DNA of 47,220 bases from the NCBI GenBank assembly GCA_017540585.1, contig JAFYAT010000102.1, positions 1 through 47,220 of the forward strand. Reading direction: 5' to 3'. Below are positions 35,876 through 43,287 of the stretch, piece by piece; the first letter of the stretch is position 1; each line of letters begins with the position of its first letter. The notes below the pieces were generated by a model. That model had not been told where the DNA came from. It did not search any database and was given only the letters and a program-made list of their open reading frames with translations. Both the position numbers and the translations under genes were made by a program. This DNA comes from Bacteroidaceae bacterium (GTDB lineage: Bacteria; Bacteroidota; Bacteroidia; Bacteroidales; Bacteroidaceae).

Positions 35876-36691
35876 ATGACTCGTCAAGAACTTATCAATC
35901 AGATTAAAGAGAAGAAGACCTTCCTTTGTGTAGGTCTCGACACAGACATCAAGAAGATTCCTGAGCATCTCCTCAAGGAGGAAGTTCCAATCTTCGCATT
36001 CAACAAAGCAATCATCGATGCTACAGCTCCTTACTGTGTGGCTTACAAGCCAAACCTCGCTTTCTACGAGAGCATGGGAGTGAAGGGATGGATTTCCTTT
36101 GAGGCAACAATCGCTTACCTCAAGAAGAACTATCCAAACCATTTCATCATAGCAGATGCTAAGCGTGGTGACATCGGCAACACAAGCACAATGTATGCTC
36201 GCACATTCTTTGAGGAGTGCAACCTCGACTCAGTTACCGTTGCTCCTTACATGGGTGAGGACAGCGTAAGTCCATTCCTTCAGTATGAGGGTAAGTGGGT
36301 CATCCTCCTTGCACTCACTTCAAACAAGGGTAGCCACGACTTCCAGCTTACTGAGGACAAGGATGGCGAACGTCTCTTTGAGAAGGTTCTCCGCAAGAGT
36401 CAGGAATGGGGCAACAAGGACAACATGATGTACGTTGTTGGTGCTACTCAGGGTCGTATGTTTGAGGACATCCGTAAGATTGTTCCTGAGCATTTCCTTC
36501 TCGTTCCAGGAATTGGCGCACAGGGCGGTAGCCTCGAAGAGGTTTGCAAGTACGGAATGACAAAGGACTGCGGTCTTCTCGTCAACTCAAGCCGTGCCAT
36601 CATCTATGCCGACAAGACAGAGAATTTTGCCAAGGTTGCTGGTGAAGAAGCAAAGAAGGTGGCAGAACAGATGGCTGCTCTTTTGAAATAA
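35876..36691 (+). CDS. pyrF: Orotidine 5'-phosphate decarboxylase, type 2
   Basis: 271 aa. Makes UMP from OMP. The length and the catalytic segment [19 protein letters not shown] (Asp-x-Lys-x-x-Asp) mark the longer class-2 PyrF typical of Bacteroidetes and Actinobacteria. Other motifs: [18 protein letters not shown] at the start and [14 protein letters not shown] near the phosphate site. Single gene; a strong hairpin follows 22 bases after the stop. Confidence 0.97.
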   Translation: MTRQELINQIKEKKTFLCVGLDTDIKKIPEHLLKEEVPIFAFNKAIIDATAPYCVAYKPNLAFYESMGVKGWISFEATIAYLKKNYPNHFIIADAKRGDIGNTSTMYARTFFEECNLDSVTVAPYMGEDSVSPFLQYEGKWVILLALTSNKGSHDFQLTEDKDGERLFEKVLRKSQEWGNKDNMMYVVGATQGRMFEDIRKIVPEHFLLVPGIGAQGGSLEEVCKYGMTKDCGLLVNSSRAIIYADKTENFAKVAGEEAKKVAEQMAALLK

Positions 36692-36712
36692 GACTTATCT
36701 GCGAAAAACAAT

Positions 36713-36753
36713 AGGATTAAGATTTGACTTTGCATTAGTCAAATCTTAATCCT
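36713..36753 (+). terminator. 16-bp perfect hairpin after pyrF
   Basis: AGGATTAAGATTTGAC (36713-36728), loop TTTGCATTA, GTCAAATCTTAATCCT (36738-36753). No T-run follows, so it is probably a terminator or 3'-end stabiliser. Confidence 0.75.
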
Positions 36754-36773
36754 CACATCAATTACCAAACAAT

Positions 36774-37352
36774 ATGAAAAGCAAAATACTTTTAACTACA
36801 ATAATCATTCTCGCCTCATGCACAGGAAGCAAGAACAAGGTAAATGTTGACGTGGATGTTAATGTCAACACAGAAGAGGTTGCCAATGCAGAAGCCACAG
36901 ACAACGACGAGCAAGCAGACGAGAAGTACAAGGATGTGCTTACACGTGTAAAACATATCTACTCTGTATGGTTCAAAGACAGCGAATATGACGACAGCTT
37001 CTTCTCCAAGGAGCATAAAGCCATAAGCGAAAAAGGCTGTAAGCTTGCCGAAGGATGCTGGGGGGCAGAATGTGTGTTCTGGACCTTAACACAGGATTAT
37101 GGTGACAACATCAAGCTAAAGTCTGCAACAATTCATGAAGTCAAGAACGATACTGCCGTTGTAGTCAAATGCGTCATAGACCTCGACCTTGGAGAAGAAA
37201 ACAAGAACCACACCGTCTATCTTACGATGATTAAGGAAGATGGAAAATGGGTAGCCGACGACTGTCACAACGAAGAATTCTCCTACAAGGAATGTGACCT
37301 CGAAGCCATCGAACAAATGGAAGAATGGGCAAAAGAGGAAAAACAAGAATAG
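36774..37352 (+). CDS. Lipoprotein with DUF3828-like fold (tentative)
   Basis: 192 aa. Signal MKSKILLTTIIILASCTG with lipobox LASC; acidic, low-complexity linker with KVNVDVDVNVNTEE (about 25-50), then a globular part (55-185) with VKHIYSVWFKDSEYDDSFFSKEH, TAVVVKCVIDLDLG and VYLTMIKEDGKWVADDC. This layout resembles DUF3828/NTF2-like lipoproteins but I am not sure. Cys residues at about 88-101 (KGCKLAEGCWGAEC) could form disulfides. Placed 64 bp before a secreted TonB-domain protein; the two may be co-transcribed. Confidence 0.8.
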   Translation: MKSKILLTTIIILASCTGSKNKVNVDVDVNVNTEEVANAEATDNDEQADEKYKDVLTRVKHIYSVWFKDSEYDDSFFSKEHKAISEKGCKLAEGCWGAECVFWTLTQDYGDNIKLKSATIHEVKNDTAVVVKCVIDLDLGEENKNHTVYLTMIKEDGKWVADDCHNEEFSYKECDLEAIEQMEEWAKEEKQE

Positions 37353-37416
37353 TCAAGACTTGCCTTGCAAGTATCTTAATCATATAAAACAAATATTTAA
37401 CCAAAAACAAATCGTT

Positions 37417-37956
37417 ATGAAAGCATTCTTTTCATTATGTCTTTGTGCCATGATGGCAGGAAACGCCACAGCACAGACAACAAGCAACGACGAAAAGGCT
37501 AACCCAGCAGAGAGTTCCTACGTCATCTGCAACAACCCTGACACTCCTGCACACTTTGAGGGAGGCGAAAGAGCCGTGAACAACTTTATCAAGGTAAACA
37601 TGAAGTACCCTTATCAGGCACAACGTGAGGCGGTAGAAGGAACAGTCATCGTGTCCTATATCATCAACGAGGACGGACTTGCCGACGAGGTGGAAGCCGT
37701 TGAATACAACGGCATCAAGCCAACAAAGGACAAGGGCATCGCCCAGCTTGCTCTCGAGAACCTCCTCAAGAAATATCCTAAGTTGAAGACAAAGGCACAG
37801 CGTCAGTACACGGAAGCCGTACAGTCCCTTCTTGTCGAAGCCGTACGACTCGTATTCAACCTTCCGAAGGCAACTCCAGCCATGAAGGATGGCAAACCAG
37901 TAAGCGTCAAGTGTACCATCCCAGTTGAGTTTGAACACAAAGAAAAGCACGTCTGA
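37417..37956 (+). CDS. Secreted TonB C-terminal-domain protein
   Basis: 179 aa. Start at 37417 gives a signal peptide (MKAFFSLCLCAMMAGNATAQ). The rest holds a TonB C-terminal domain: HFEGGERAVNNFIKVNMKYPYQAQREAVEGTVIVSYIINEDG, the YP..A...G.V.V.F.I...G pattern. There is no proline-rich spacer or N-terminal membrane anchor, so it is not a classical energy transducer; such stand-alone periplasmic domains are common in Bacteroidetes and of unclear role. The frame is open upstream of 37417 only through the end of the previous gene. Confidence 0.85.
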   Translation: MKAFFSLCLCAMMAGNATAQTTSNDEKANPAESSYVICNNPDTPAHFEGGERAVNNFIKVNMKYPYQAQREAVEGTVIVSYIINEDGLADEVEAVEYNGIKPTKDKGIAQLALENLLKKYPKLKTKAQRQYTEAVQSLLVEAVRLVFNLPKATPAMKDGKPVSVKCTIPVEFEHKEKHV

Positions 37957-37994
37957 TTTTCAAGCCTTTCCAAGTTAACGACAAACTAAATATG

Positions 37995-38082
37995 AGTTAG
38001 TGGGAAACTCCATCATAGTTAGTGGGTAACTATATTAGAGTTAGTGGGTAACTCTGATACAGTTACCCACTAACTCAAAACA
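37995..38082. repeat. 22-bp array, four units, last core inverted
   Basis: AGTTAGTGGG starts at 37995, 38017 and 38039, exact 22-bp steps. The fourth unit, at 38061, starts AGTTACCCACTAACT, the reverse complement of the AGTTAGTGGGTAACT core. Each core is an imperfect dyad AGTTA-N5-TAACT. Located 24 bp before the -33 box of the next gene. Confidence 0.9.
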
Positions 38083-38105
38083 CCATTATTTTACCACATA
38101 TTTAT

Positions 38106-38136
38106 TTTGTCTTTAATCCGTTAAATTGTATCTTTG
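38106..38136 (+). promoter_or_regulatory. Promoter of second AAA-ATPase/nuclease gene
   Basis: TTTG (38106-38109), 19 bp, TATCTTTG (38129-38136), 27 bp before the ATG. Confidence 0.8.
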
Positions 38137-38163
38137 CAACCATAAACAAATACTCGTTGGACT

Positions 38164-39750
38164 ATGGCACAGTTAAAGAATTTACCAATCGGCATACAGA
38201 ACTTTGAAAGCCTTCGCAAAAACAACTTTCTGTATATAGATAAAACAGAACTTATCTACAACTTGATTAAGGGAGGAAGATACTATTTTCTCTCACGTCC
38301 TCGCCGTTTCGGTAAGTCCCTGCTTATGTCAACCATCCATACAATCTTTGACGGCAAACGTGAGTTATTTGATGGTCTTGCCATAGCAGACAAGGAAGAT
38401 ATGAATTGGGCAAAGCACCCTGTATTGCACATAGACCTTAACACAAACAAATATGATGCCAAGGAAGTTCTTGAGAAAAAAATTGACGAGTCTCTTTCTA
38501 TATGGGAAAAGGAATACGATTGTGAAAGGAAAGACCTCCCGTTAGGAATGAGATTTGAGAATGTCATTCAGCGTGCCTACGACAAGACAGGTCAGGGTGT
38601 CGTAATCCTTGTCGATGAATACGACAAGCCTATGCTTCAAGCTATCGGTAATGAGGAGCTTCAGAATGAGTTTCGTGGCACATTGAAAGGTTTCTATGGT
38701 GCACTCAAGAGTATGGACGGATGTATTCAGTTTGCTCTCCTCACAGGTGTAACCAAGTTCGGAAAGGTTAGCGTATTCAGCGACCTTAATAATCTGAAGG
38801 ACATTTCAATGGATCACAGATACACCACCATCTGTGGTATTACCGAAGAGGAATTGAAAGGTACAATGCTCCCATACGTGGAGCGAATGGCAGAGGCAAA
38901 CAACATGACTACGAACGAGTGTTTTGAGAAGCTGAAACAACAATATGACGGCTATCATTTCTGCGAGGATTCTGTTGGAATGTATAATCCTTTCAGCCTT
39001 CTTAATGCGTTTGACGAAAACAGGTTCAAGAGTTACTGGTTTGAGACTGGTACACCGACATATCTTGTAGAACTACTCCAGCGTGACGAGTACAATCTCA
39101 ATGATATGGAACATGCAAAGGTTGATGCCGACACGCTCAACAGTATAGATTCGACTTCACAAGACCCAATTCCTGTTATATATCAGAGCGGTTATCTTAC
39201 CATCAAGGATTATGACCAGGAGTTTGGAGAATACACACTTGGTTTCCCAAATGATGAAGTGGAAATAGGCTTTACTAAGTTCCTTCTTCCTTGGTATATC
39301 TCAAAAGAAAGGAGCAGGTCTGCGTTTGACTTAAAGAACTTTGTACTGGATATACGTTCTGGCAATGCCGAGCAATTTGTCAAGCGACTCAAGTCACTCT
39401 TTGCAGATACTCCATATATGCTCATCAAGGACCTGGAAAACCATTACCAGAACGTCATCTGGCTTATAAGTAAGCTTGCAGGTTTCTATGTTCAGGCAGA
39501 GTACATGACAAGCGAAGGTCGCATAGACCTTGTACTCCAGACTCCTAAATTCTGTTACGTCATGGAGTTCAAGCTTGATGGTACAGCGGAGGAAGCACTT
39601 GCTCAGATAGAGGACAAGCACTACACCCTCCCATTTGAGCAGAACGGCCAGCAGATTATCCGCATCGGCATGAACTTCAGCAAGGAGACAAGAAATATAG
39701 ACGGGGTAAAGATAAGCCCCCTCCCATCCTCCCCCAAAGGGGTGGAGTAA
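38164..39750 (+). CDS. AAA-ATPase-like / PD-(D/E)XK nuclease family protein, copy 2
   Basis: 528 aa, closely similar over its whole length to the product at 2779, most strongly at both ends. Same motifs: LPIGIQNFESLRKNN, SRPRRFGKS (44-52), VVILVDEYDKPM, LLTGVTKFGKVSVF, and GRIDLVLQTP with EFKLDGTAEEALAQI. Differences cluster at residues about 110-130 and 310-400. The 3' end runs into a GC-rich module that encodes PLPSSPKGVE before the stop TAA. The homology of the two loci continues past the stop (CTCCGTTCGC at 4370 and 39759; GCTTTAACTTT at 4386 and 39776), so the duplication included the flank. Function unproven; nuclease/ATPase by fold. Confidence 0.92.
   Translation: MAQLKNLPIGIQNFESLRKNNFLYIDKTELIYNLIKGGRYYFLSRPRRFGKSLLMSTIHTIFDGKRELFDGLAIADKEDMNWAKHPVLHIDLNTNKYDAKEVLEKKIDESLSIWEKEYDCERKDLPLGMRFENVIQRAYDKTGQGVVILVDEYDKPMLQAIGNEELQNEFRGTLKGFYGALKSMDGCIQFALLTGVTKFGKVSVFSDLNNLKDISMDHRYTTICGITEEELKGTMLPYVERMAEANNMTTNECFEKLKQQYDGYHFCEDSVGMYNPFSLLNAFDENRFKSYWFETGTPTYLVELLQRDEYNLNDMEHAKVDADTLNSIDSTSQDPIPVIYQSGYLTIKDYDQEFGEYTLGFPNDEVEIGFTKFLLPWYISKERSRSAFDLKNFVLDIRSGNAEQFVKRLKSLFADTPYMLIKDLENHYQNVIWLISKLAGFYVQAEYMTSEGRIDLVLQTPKFCYVMEFKLDGTAEEALAQIEDKHYTLPFEQNGQQIIRIGMNFSKETRNIDGVKISPLPSSPKGVE
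39714..39747. repeat. GC-rich module overlapping the 3' end of AAA copy 2
   Basis: AGCCCCCTCCCATCC followed by TCCCCCAAAGGGGTGGAG. In coding frame up to the stop at 39748-39750. Confidence 0.75.
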
Positions 39751-39898
39751 GAATGTTACTCCGTTCGCCAAGTAGCTTTAACTTTCACCTTTTGATTCAG
39801 ATGGTAAGAGCAGATGATTTATTTAGGTCATTCTCTTGGCTGTATCAAAAGAAATGTTTTTCTTTGCAACAAGAATTTGTCAATTAACAACATAAAAT

Positions 39899-40111
39899 AT
39901 GTTTACAGATAAAGTACAATATATAGTAGCACTAATATCAGAGTTTGCCAACAAATACGGCATTGCTGATGTACAGGCGGCTAAATACCTTAGCCGTTAT
40001 GGAGCTATCGACTTATGTGACAAACACTATGACTATCTTCATACACAATCATTTGCATCATCTGTAAGCGAAATTGCAGCTTTCTGCAAAAGAAATGGAG
40101 GTGAGCTATGA
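39899..40111 (+). CDS. DUF3791-family protein
   Basis: 70 aa. FTDKVQYIVALISEFANKYGIADVQAAKYLSRYGAIDLCDKHYDYLHTQS matches the small helical DUF3791 family that usually precedes a DUF3990 gene. No signal or membrane segment. The last codon and stop overlap the next start (ATGA at 40108-40111), so it is translationally coupled. By its position and size it could be the protective partner in a toxin-antitoxin-like pair (inference). Confidence 0.8.
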   Translation: MFTDKVQYIVALISEFANKYGIADVQAAKYLSRYGAIDLCDKHYDYLHTQSFASSVSEIAAFCKRNGGEL

Positions 40112-40383
40112 TATTATATCACGGTTCAAATACCACAATTAACGATATTGACCTGAACAAATGTCATTTATATAAAGACTTTGGACAGGCATTCTACCTG
40201 ACAGAAGACAAAGCACAAGCATCCGTTATAGCAAACGATAGAGTTGGCATGCAAATACGCAATTTCAGAATGGGTTTTATTGACATGAAAGAATTCATGC
40301 GAAGACTCCATTATATGAAAGGCATTACTTACCAATGGGCTTTTTGTACTGAAAAAGCCATAAAATATTTAGAGAGAATATGA
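40108..40383 (+). CDS. DUF3990-family protein with probable internal deletion
   Basis: 91 aa. N-terminus MILYHGSNTTI...YKDFGQAFYLTEDKAQA has the YHGS and FG.AFYLT motifs of DUF3990, which recall the H and Y strands of ADP-ribosyltransferases. The C-terminal YQWAFCTEKAIKYL contains a conserved Glu that could be the third catalytic position. Family members are commonly about 150-190 aa. Here ANDRVGMQIRNF jumps from the N-terminal part to the C-terminal part, suggesting loss of a middle segment of perhaps 60-90 residues without frame loss. Activity is therefore doubtful. ATGA overlaps on both sides. Confidence 0.7.
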   Translation: MILYHGSNTTINDIDLNKCHLYKDFGQAFYLTEDKAQASVIANDRVGMQIRNFRMGFIDMKEFMRRLHYMKGITYQWAFCTEKAIKYLERI

Positions 40384-40658
40384 ACATGGGAGTTTCATAC
40401 GAAGAGTTTCAATTTCTTGTAGAGGGCTTGACTGCGGACATGATAGAACGCTTAGTCGAGAAAGAGAACTATGACTTGAAGACAGCCATAGACACCGTTT
40501 ACGGCTCTCGCACATTTTCTGCCATTAAAAATCCGGAAACAGGTCTGTATTACCAAAGTCCAGGATATGTGATGCAGTATTTAGAGCAAGAAATCAGAAC
40601 AAGAATGACATCAAGCGCAACGGCAAGAAATTTGCAACACTCAGTGACTGTAACCTGA
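40380..40658 (+). CDS. Third gene of the DUF3791-DUF3990 trio, hypothetical
   Basis: 92 aa. EEFQFLVEGLTADMIERLVEKENYDLKTAIDTVYGSRTFSAIKNPETGLYYQSPGYVMQYLEQEI is a helical protein of the kind often found beside DUF3990 genes. After LEQEI the frame changes character (RTRMTSSATARNLQHSVTVT), Ser/Thr-rich and unlike the rest. A different frame over the same DNA is open from 40529 to 40850 and reads NKNDIKRNGKKFATLSDCNL. A small frameshift or a junction with other DNA near 40585 is likely. Coupled to the DUF3990 gene by ATGA. Confidence 0.65.
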   Translation: MNMGVSYEEFQFLVEGLTADMIERLVEKENYDLKTAIDTVYGSRTFSAIKNPETGLYYQSPGYVMQYLEQEIRTRMTSSATARNLQHSVTVT

Positions 40659-40952
40659 CGGGAGGTTTCTTTGGTCGCGCAACCAAAGTTTGTTCTGCAA
40701 TCAATTACTTTTCCGGGGCCGAACATATAGATATAAATAGTTACTGCAAGATGCGGAACAAAGCCGTAATGTATTTCTGCATGGAGACGTTATGCTGTTT
40801 TTCGATTCCTATCCTTTTATTAGCAATCGTTGTCCTTTTAAGCAAATAGTAACAGCAAAACATTTTCCGCATATTACAATTCCCCCAAATTAGGTCACCT
40901 TGGGTGGTGCGGGGTAAATCATCTGCTATCCGTAGGTTGTGACATCGCTATG

Positions 40953-41040
40953 AATCCGAAGTGAGTCCGAAGTGACTTCGCTATGCCTCCGCTATAGGAG
41001 CGGAGAAATAGTAGAAAAATAGCGGAGCCATAGCGAAATA
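40953..41040. repeat. 11-bp array, eight units
   Basis: Units: AATCCGAAGTG, AGTCCGAAGTG, ACTTCGCTATG, CCTCCGCTATA, GGAGCGGAGAA, ATAGTAGAAAA, ATAGCGGAGCC, ATAGCGAAATA. The first half carries TCCG/TTCG at 40955, 40966, 40977 and 40988 (exact 11-bp steps); the second half carries the complementary sense (AGCGGAG, ATAGCGA), so the array turns over near its centre. Confidence 0.8.
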
Positions 41041-41058
41041 TCAACGTGGCAAAAACAG

Positions 41059-41106
41059 ATTAACAGCGTTTAATTGGTGACTAATCGCCAATTAAACGCT
41101 GTTAAT
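41059..41106 (-). terminator. Strong terminator of the lipoprotein gene
   Basis: 19-bp perfect inverted repeat (41059-41077 and 41088-41106; inner bases GTTTAATTGG / CCAATTAAAC), loop TGACTAATCG. On the minus strand it is followed by CTGTTTTTGCC. About 45 bp beyond the stop of the minus-strand gene. Confidence 0.88.
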
Positions 41107-41151
41107 TCGTTTGCTTGATAGCTCTATTTGACTACAAAAGGGAGACAAGTA

Positions 41152-42081
41152 TCATTTCTTACTTTTCCAATTATAGAGCCATTCGAGCTTTTTTGTAAGT
41201 CTCGTTCTTGCCTCTTCATCAGGAACACGTTGGATGTCTGCCTCTATGCGTTTCTTTGGAATTGTGACGCTTCCCTTCATAAGCAATAGTTCAAGCAATT
41301 CATTAACATCACCATAACCCATCCAAGACAAGAAGCCCATAGGATGACGCAAGTACAATCTGACAAACTCTTCTGAGAAACGCTTGTAGCTTTCTCCTTC
41401 TTCTATCCAACCAATGAGGGCATTCCATTCATCAAATATGTCATCCCTGTATGGTTCCTTACAGAGACGATTTATAATACCAAGATACTTCGCCTGTTTA
41501 TCCGGGTCATCAAAGAAATCAACATTGACACGCTTACCACCGATACTGATTGTTCCGAAGGGGAGATAAGGAATCATAACGTTATTGGCTCCCATGCAAA
41601 GCGTATCACCACAGAACCATACTTCTTCCTCTGATTCCATAGCTTCTGAAGGATCACAGCCATCCATACAACTGACGAAACTAATCTGAACTGTATTAGG
41701 ACCTGTCATGGAAATCTTATAGGTAAATTCAGGCTGTGCTTCCTGCATCAAAAGATTATCTCCATTTATTGCCAGATAACAGAAATGAGGATTACCAACA
41801 GGAGACCAACCACCATTCAGTTGCTTCAATGTAACAGGTTTCTTATTGTCGAACTTACGATTACAACATTCGACAGTCCTGTAACGCTTGACGAAGACAT
41901 CATTCGGGTCGGCTTCAATATTGAAGTCAAAATCGTCCGTTGTAGCTTCTGTTACAACTGATTGTTCACAAGAATCTGCGCAGCTATTATTTTCGCATGA
42001 CACTTTCTGTCTCTTGCTGCTACCGCCACATGACATAAGGATGGCAGCAGCAAGCATAAGGTAAGGAATCTTATTCTTCAT
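41152..42081 (-). CDS. Hypothetical lipoprotein
   Basis: 309 aa. Signal MKNKIPYLMLAAAILMSCGG with lipobox LMSC. Cys-rich start of the mature chain (VSCENNSCADSCEQ). Middle part is beta-rich and seems to be a lipocalin-like or copper-resistance-like domain (KQLNGGWSPVGNPHFCYLAINGDNLLM; FTYKISMTGPNTVQISFVSC), followed by a helical C-terminus with Lys/Arg (ADIQRVPDEEARTRLTKKLEWLYNWKSKK). I do not recognise the family. It begins 18 bp after the aldo/keto reductase stop and ends at the strong terminator, so it is the second gene of a two-gene unit. Confidence 0.82.
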   Translation of the reverse strand: MKNKIPYLMLAAAILMSCGGSSKRQKVSCENNSCADSCEQSVVTEATTDDFDFNIEADPNDVFVKRYRTVECCNRKFDNKKPVTLKQLNGGWSPVGNPHFCYLAINGDNLLMQEAQPEFTYKISMTGPNTVQISFVSCMDGCDPSEAMESEEEVWFCGDTLCMGANNVMIPYLPFGTISIGGKRVNVDFFDDPDKQAKYLGIINRLCKEPYRDDIFDEWNALIGWIEEGESYKRFSEEFVRLYLRHPMGFLSWMGYGDVNELLELLLMKGSVTIPKKRIEADIQRVPDEEARTRLTKKLEWLYNWKSKK

Positions 42082-42099
42082 AGATAGTTTATTATAATC

Positions 42100-43071
42100 T
42101 TAGAACCACAGTTCAGGATTGTCAATGATATTCTTTATTGCGGTAACCTCATCATCGGAGAATGTGAGGTTATTGAGAGTGGCGAGGTTATTGTCAAGCT
42201 GGGTAACGGATGAAGTACCGATGATACATGATGTGACACGTTCGTCATTGAGTACCCATGCGAGTGCCATCTGTGCAAGCGACTGTCCACGTTGCTTGGC
42301 TATCACTCCTAACTGACGGGCAGCCTCTACACGCTCCGGTGTCACCTGTGACTGCTGGAGGAAACCTGTGCTCTTGGCGGCACGACTGTCCGCAGGGATG
42401 CCGTTGTCGTACTTGCCTGTGAGAAGTCCCTGTGCCAACGGTGAGAAACAGATGATGCCGCTACCATTGTCGGCAGCAATCTGGAAGTTCTCACGCTGTG
42501 CCTTTGGGTCAAACATGGAACAACGATACTGAGACAGCAGACATGGCACATGAGCCTCACGGAGTATGTCGTAGCACTGTTGCTGAAGGTGTGGCGGATA
42601 TTTGGAGATACCAACATATAGAGCCTTACCCTGACGCACAAGGTCGATGAGTGCCTGCATGGTCTCCTCTATCGGTGTCACACCGTCATAGCGATGGCTG
42701 TAGAAGATATCGACGTAGTCAAGTCCCATGCGACGGAGACTTTGGTCGCATGAAGCGATGATGTTCTTGCGCGATGAGCCGTCGCCATACACGCCAGGCC
42801 ACATCTCATGACCAGCCTTTGATGAAATGAACATCTCGTCACGATGACTGGCAAGATTGTCCTTGAGTATGCGTCCGAAGTTGGTCTCTGCACTTCCAGG
42901 TACAGGACCGTAGTTGTTGGCAAGGTCAAAGTGGCAGATGCCTGCATCAAAAGCCTTAACAACCATTTGTGTGGCTGTGCTGAAATCATCTACCGAACCG
43001 AAGTTATGCCATAGGCCAAGAGAAAGGACTGGGAGCTGCACTCCGCTGTGTCCACAATATTTGTATTGCAT
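42100..43071 (-). CDS. Aldo/keto reductase (YghZ/Gpr-like)
   Basis: 323 aa TIM-barrel NADPH-dependent oxidoreductase. Catalytic tetrad: Asp in ICHFDLANNYG, Tyr of the same segment (NNYGP), Lys in MFISSKAGHEMWPG, His in IFYSHRYDGVTP. GVYGDGSSRKNIIASCDQSLRRMGLDYVDIFYSHR is typical of the AKR14 group (E. coli YghZ, L-glyceraldehyde 3-phosphate reductase). The substrate cannot be fixed from sequence; methylglyoxal or glyceraldehyde phosphate detoxification is likely. A GC-rich module lies just upstream of its ATG. Confidence 0.92.
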   Translation of the reverse strand: MQYKYCGHSGVQLPVLSLGLWHNFGSVDDFSTATQMVVKAFDAGICHFDLANNYGPVPGSAETNFGRILKDNLASHRDEMFISSKAGHEMWPGVYGDGSSRKNIIASCDQSLRRMGLDYVDIFYSHRYDGVTPIEETMQALIDLVRQGKALYVGISKYPPHLQQQCYDILREAHVPCLLSQYRCSMFDPKAQRENFQIAADNGSGIICFSPLAQGLLTGKYDNGIPADSRAAKSTGFLQQSQVTPERVEAARQLGVIAKQRGQSLAQMALAWVLNDERVTSCIIGTSSVTQLDNNLATLNNLTFSDDEVTAIKNIIDNPELWF

Positions 43072-43078
43072 AGGTCGG

Positions 43079-43115
43079 ACCCCCTCCCCAGCCCTTCCTC
43101 CTATAGGGGGAGGGT
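43079..43115. repeat. GC-rich palindromic module
   Basis: ACCCCCTCCCCAGCCC then TTCCTCCTATAGGGGGAGGG. It sits 8 bp upstream of the aldo/keto reductase ATG, an exception to the 3' placement of the other copies. Confidence 0.8.
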
Positions 43116-43149
43116 GAAGTTACCATAGGGGGATATGGTTTTAGTATAA

Positions 43150-43184
43150 TTAGTAATTAGTAATTAGAAATTAGTAATTAGTAA
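43150..43184. repeat. 7-bp array, five units
   Basis: TTAGTAA, TTAGTAA, TTAGAAA, TTAGTAA, TTAGTAA. Single arm; no facing partner within 100 bp. Confidence 0.85.
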
Positions 43185-43257
43185 TATTGCCCTGAGTAGG
43201 TCAGCGCAAAATTACTATTTATTTCTGGTTATTCATTAACATTTGGGGAAGAAAACT

Positions 43258-43265
43258 TATCTTTG
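43258..43265 (+). promoter_or_regulatory. -7 box of uvrA
   Basis: TATCTTTG, 23 bp before the ATG at 43288. It excludes the upstream in-frame ATG at 43243 as a start. No LexA-type box recognised. Confidence 0.65.
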
Positions 43266-43287
43266 CACCATAATTGGAAAGAATAAG

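Larger units (their letters stand above)
40659..41151. other. 490-bp gap: possible gene remnant, array, terminator
   Basis: 40590-40850 has one open frame without its own good start; it ends in a hydrophobic stretch FSIPILLLAIVVLLSK that could be a membrane helix. Then unique sequence, the 11-bp array (40953-41040) and the hairpin (41059-41106). Confidence 0.5.

Noticed and set aside
37995-38082. CRISPR-like array
   Set aside because: Units are 22 bp with no unique spacers and the last core is inverted; no cas gene nearby.
43243-43287. Longer UvrA N-terminus ([15 protein letters not shown])
   Set aside because: It would begin upstream of the -7 box at 43258 and is not part of the UvrA family N-terminus.
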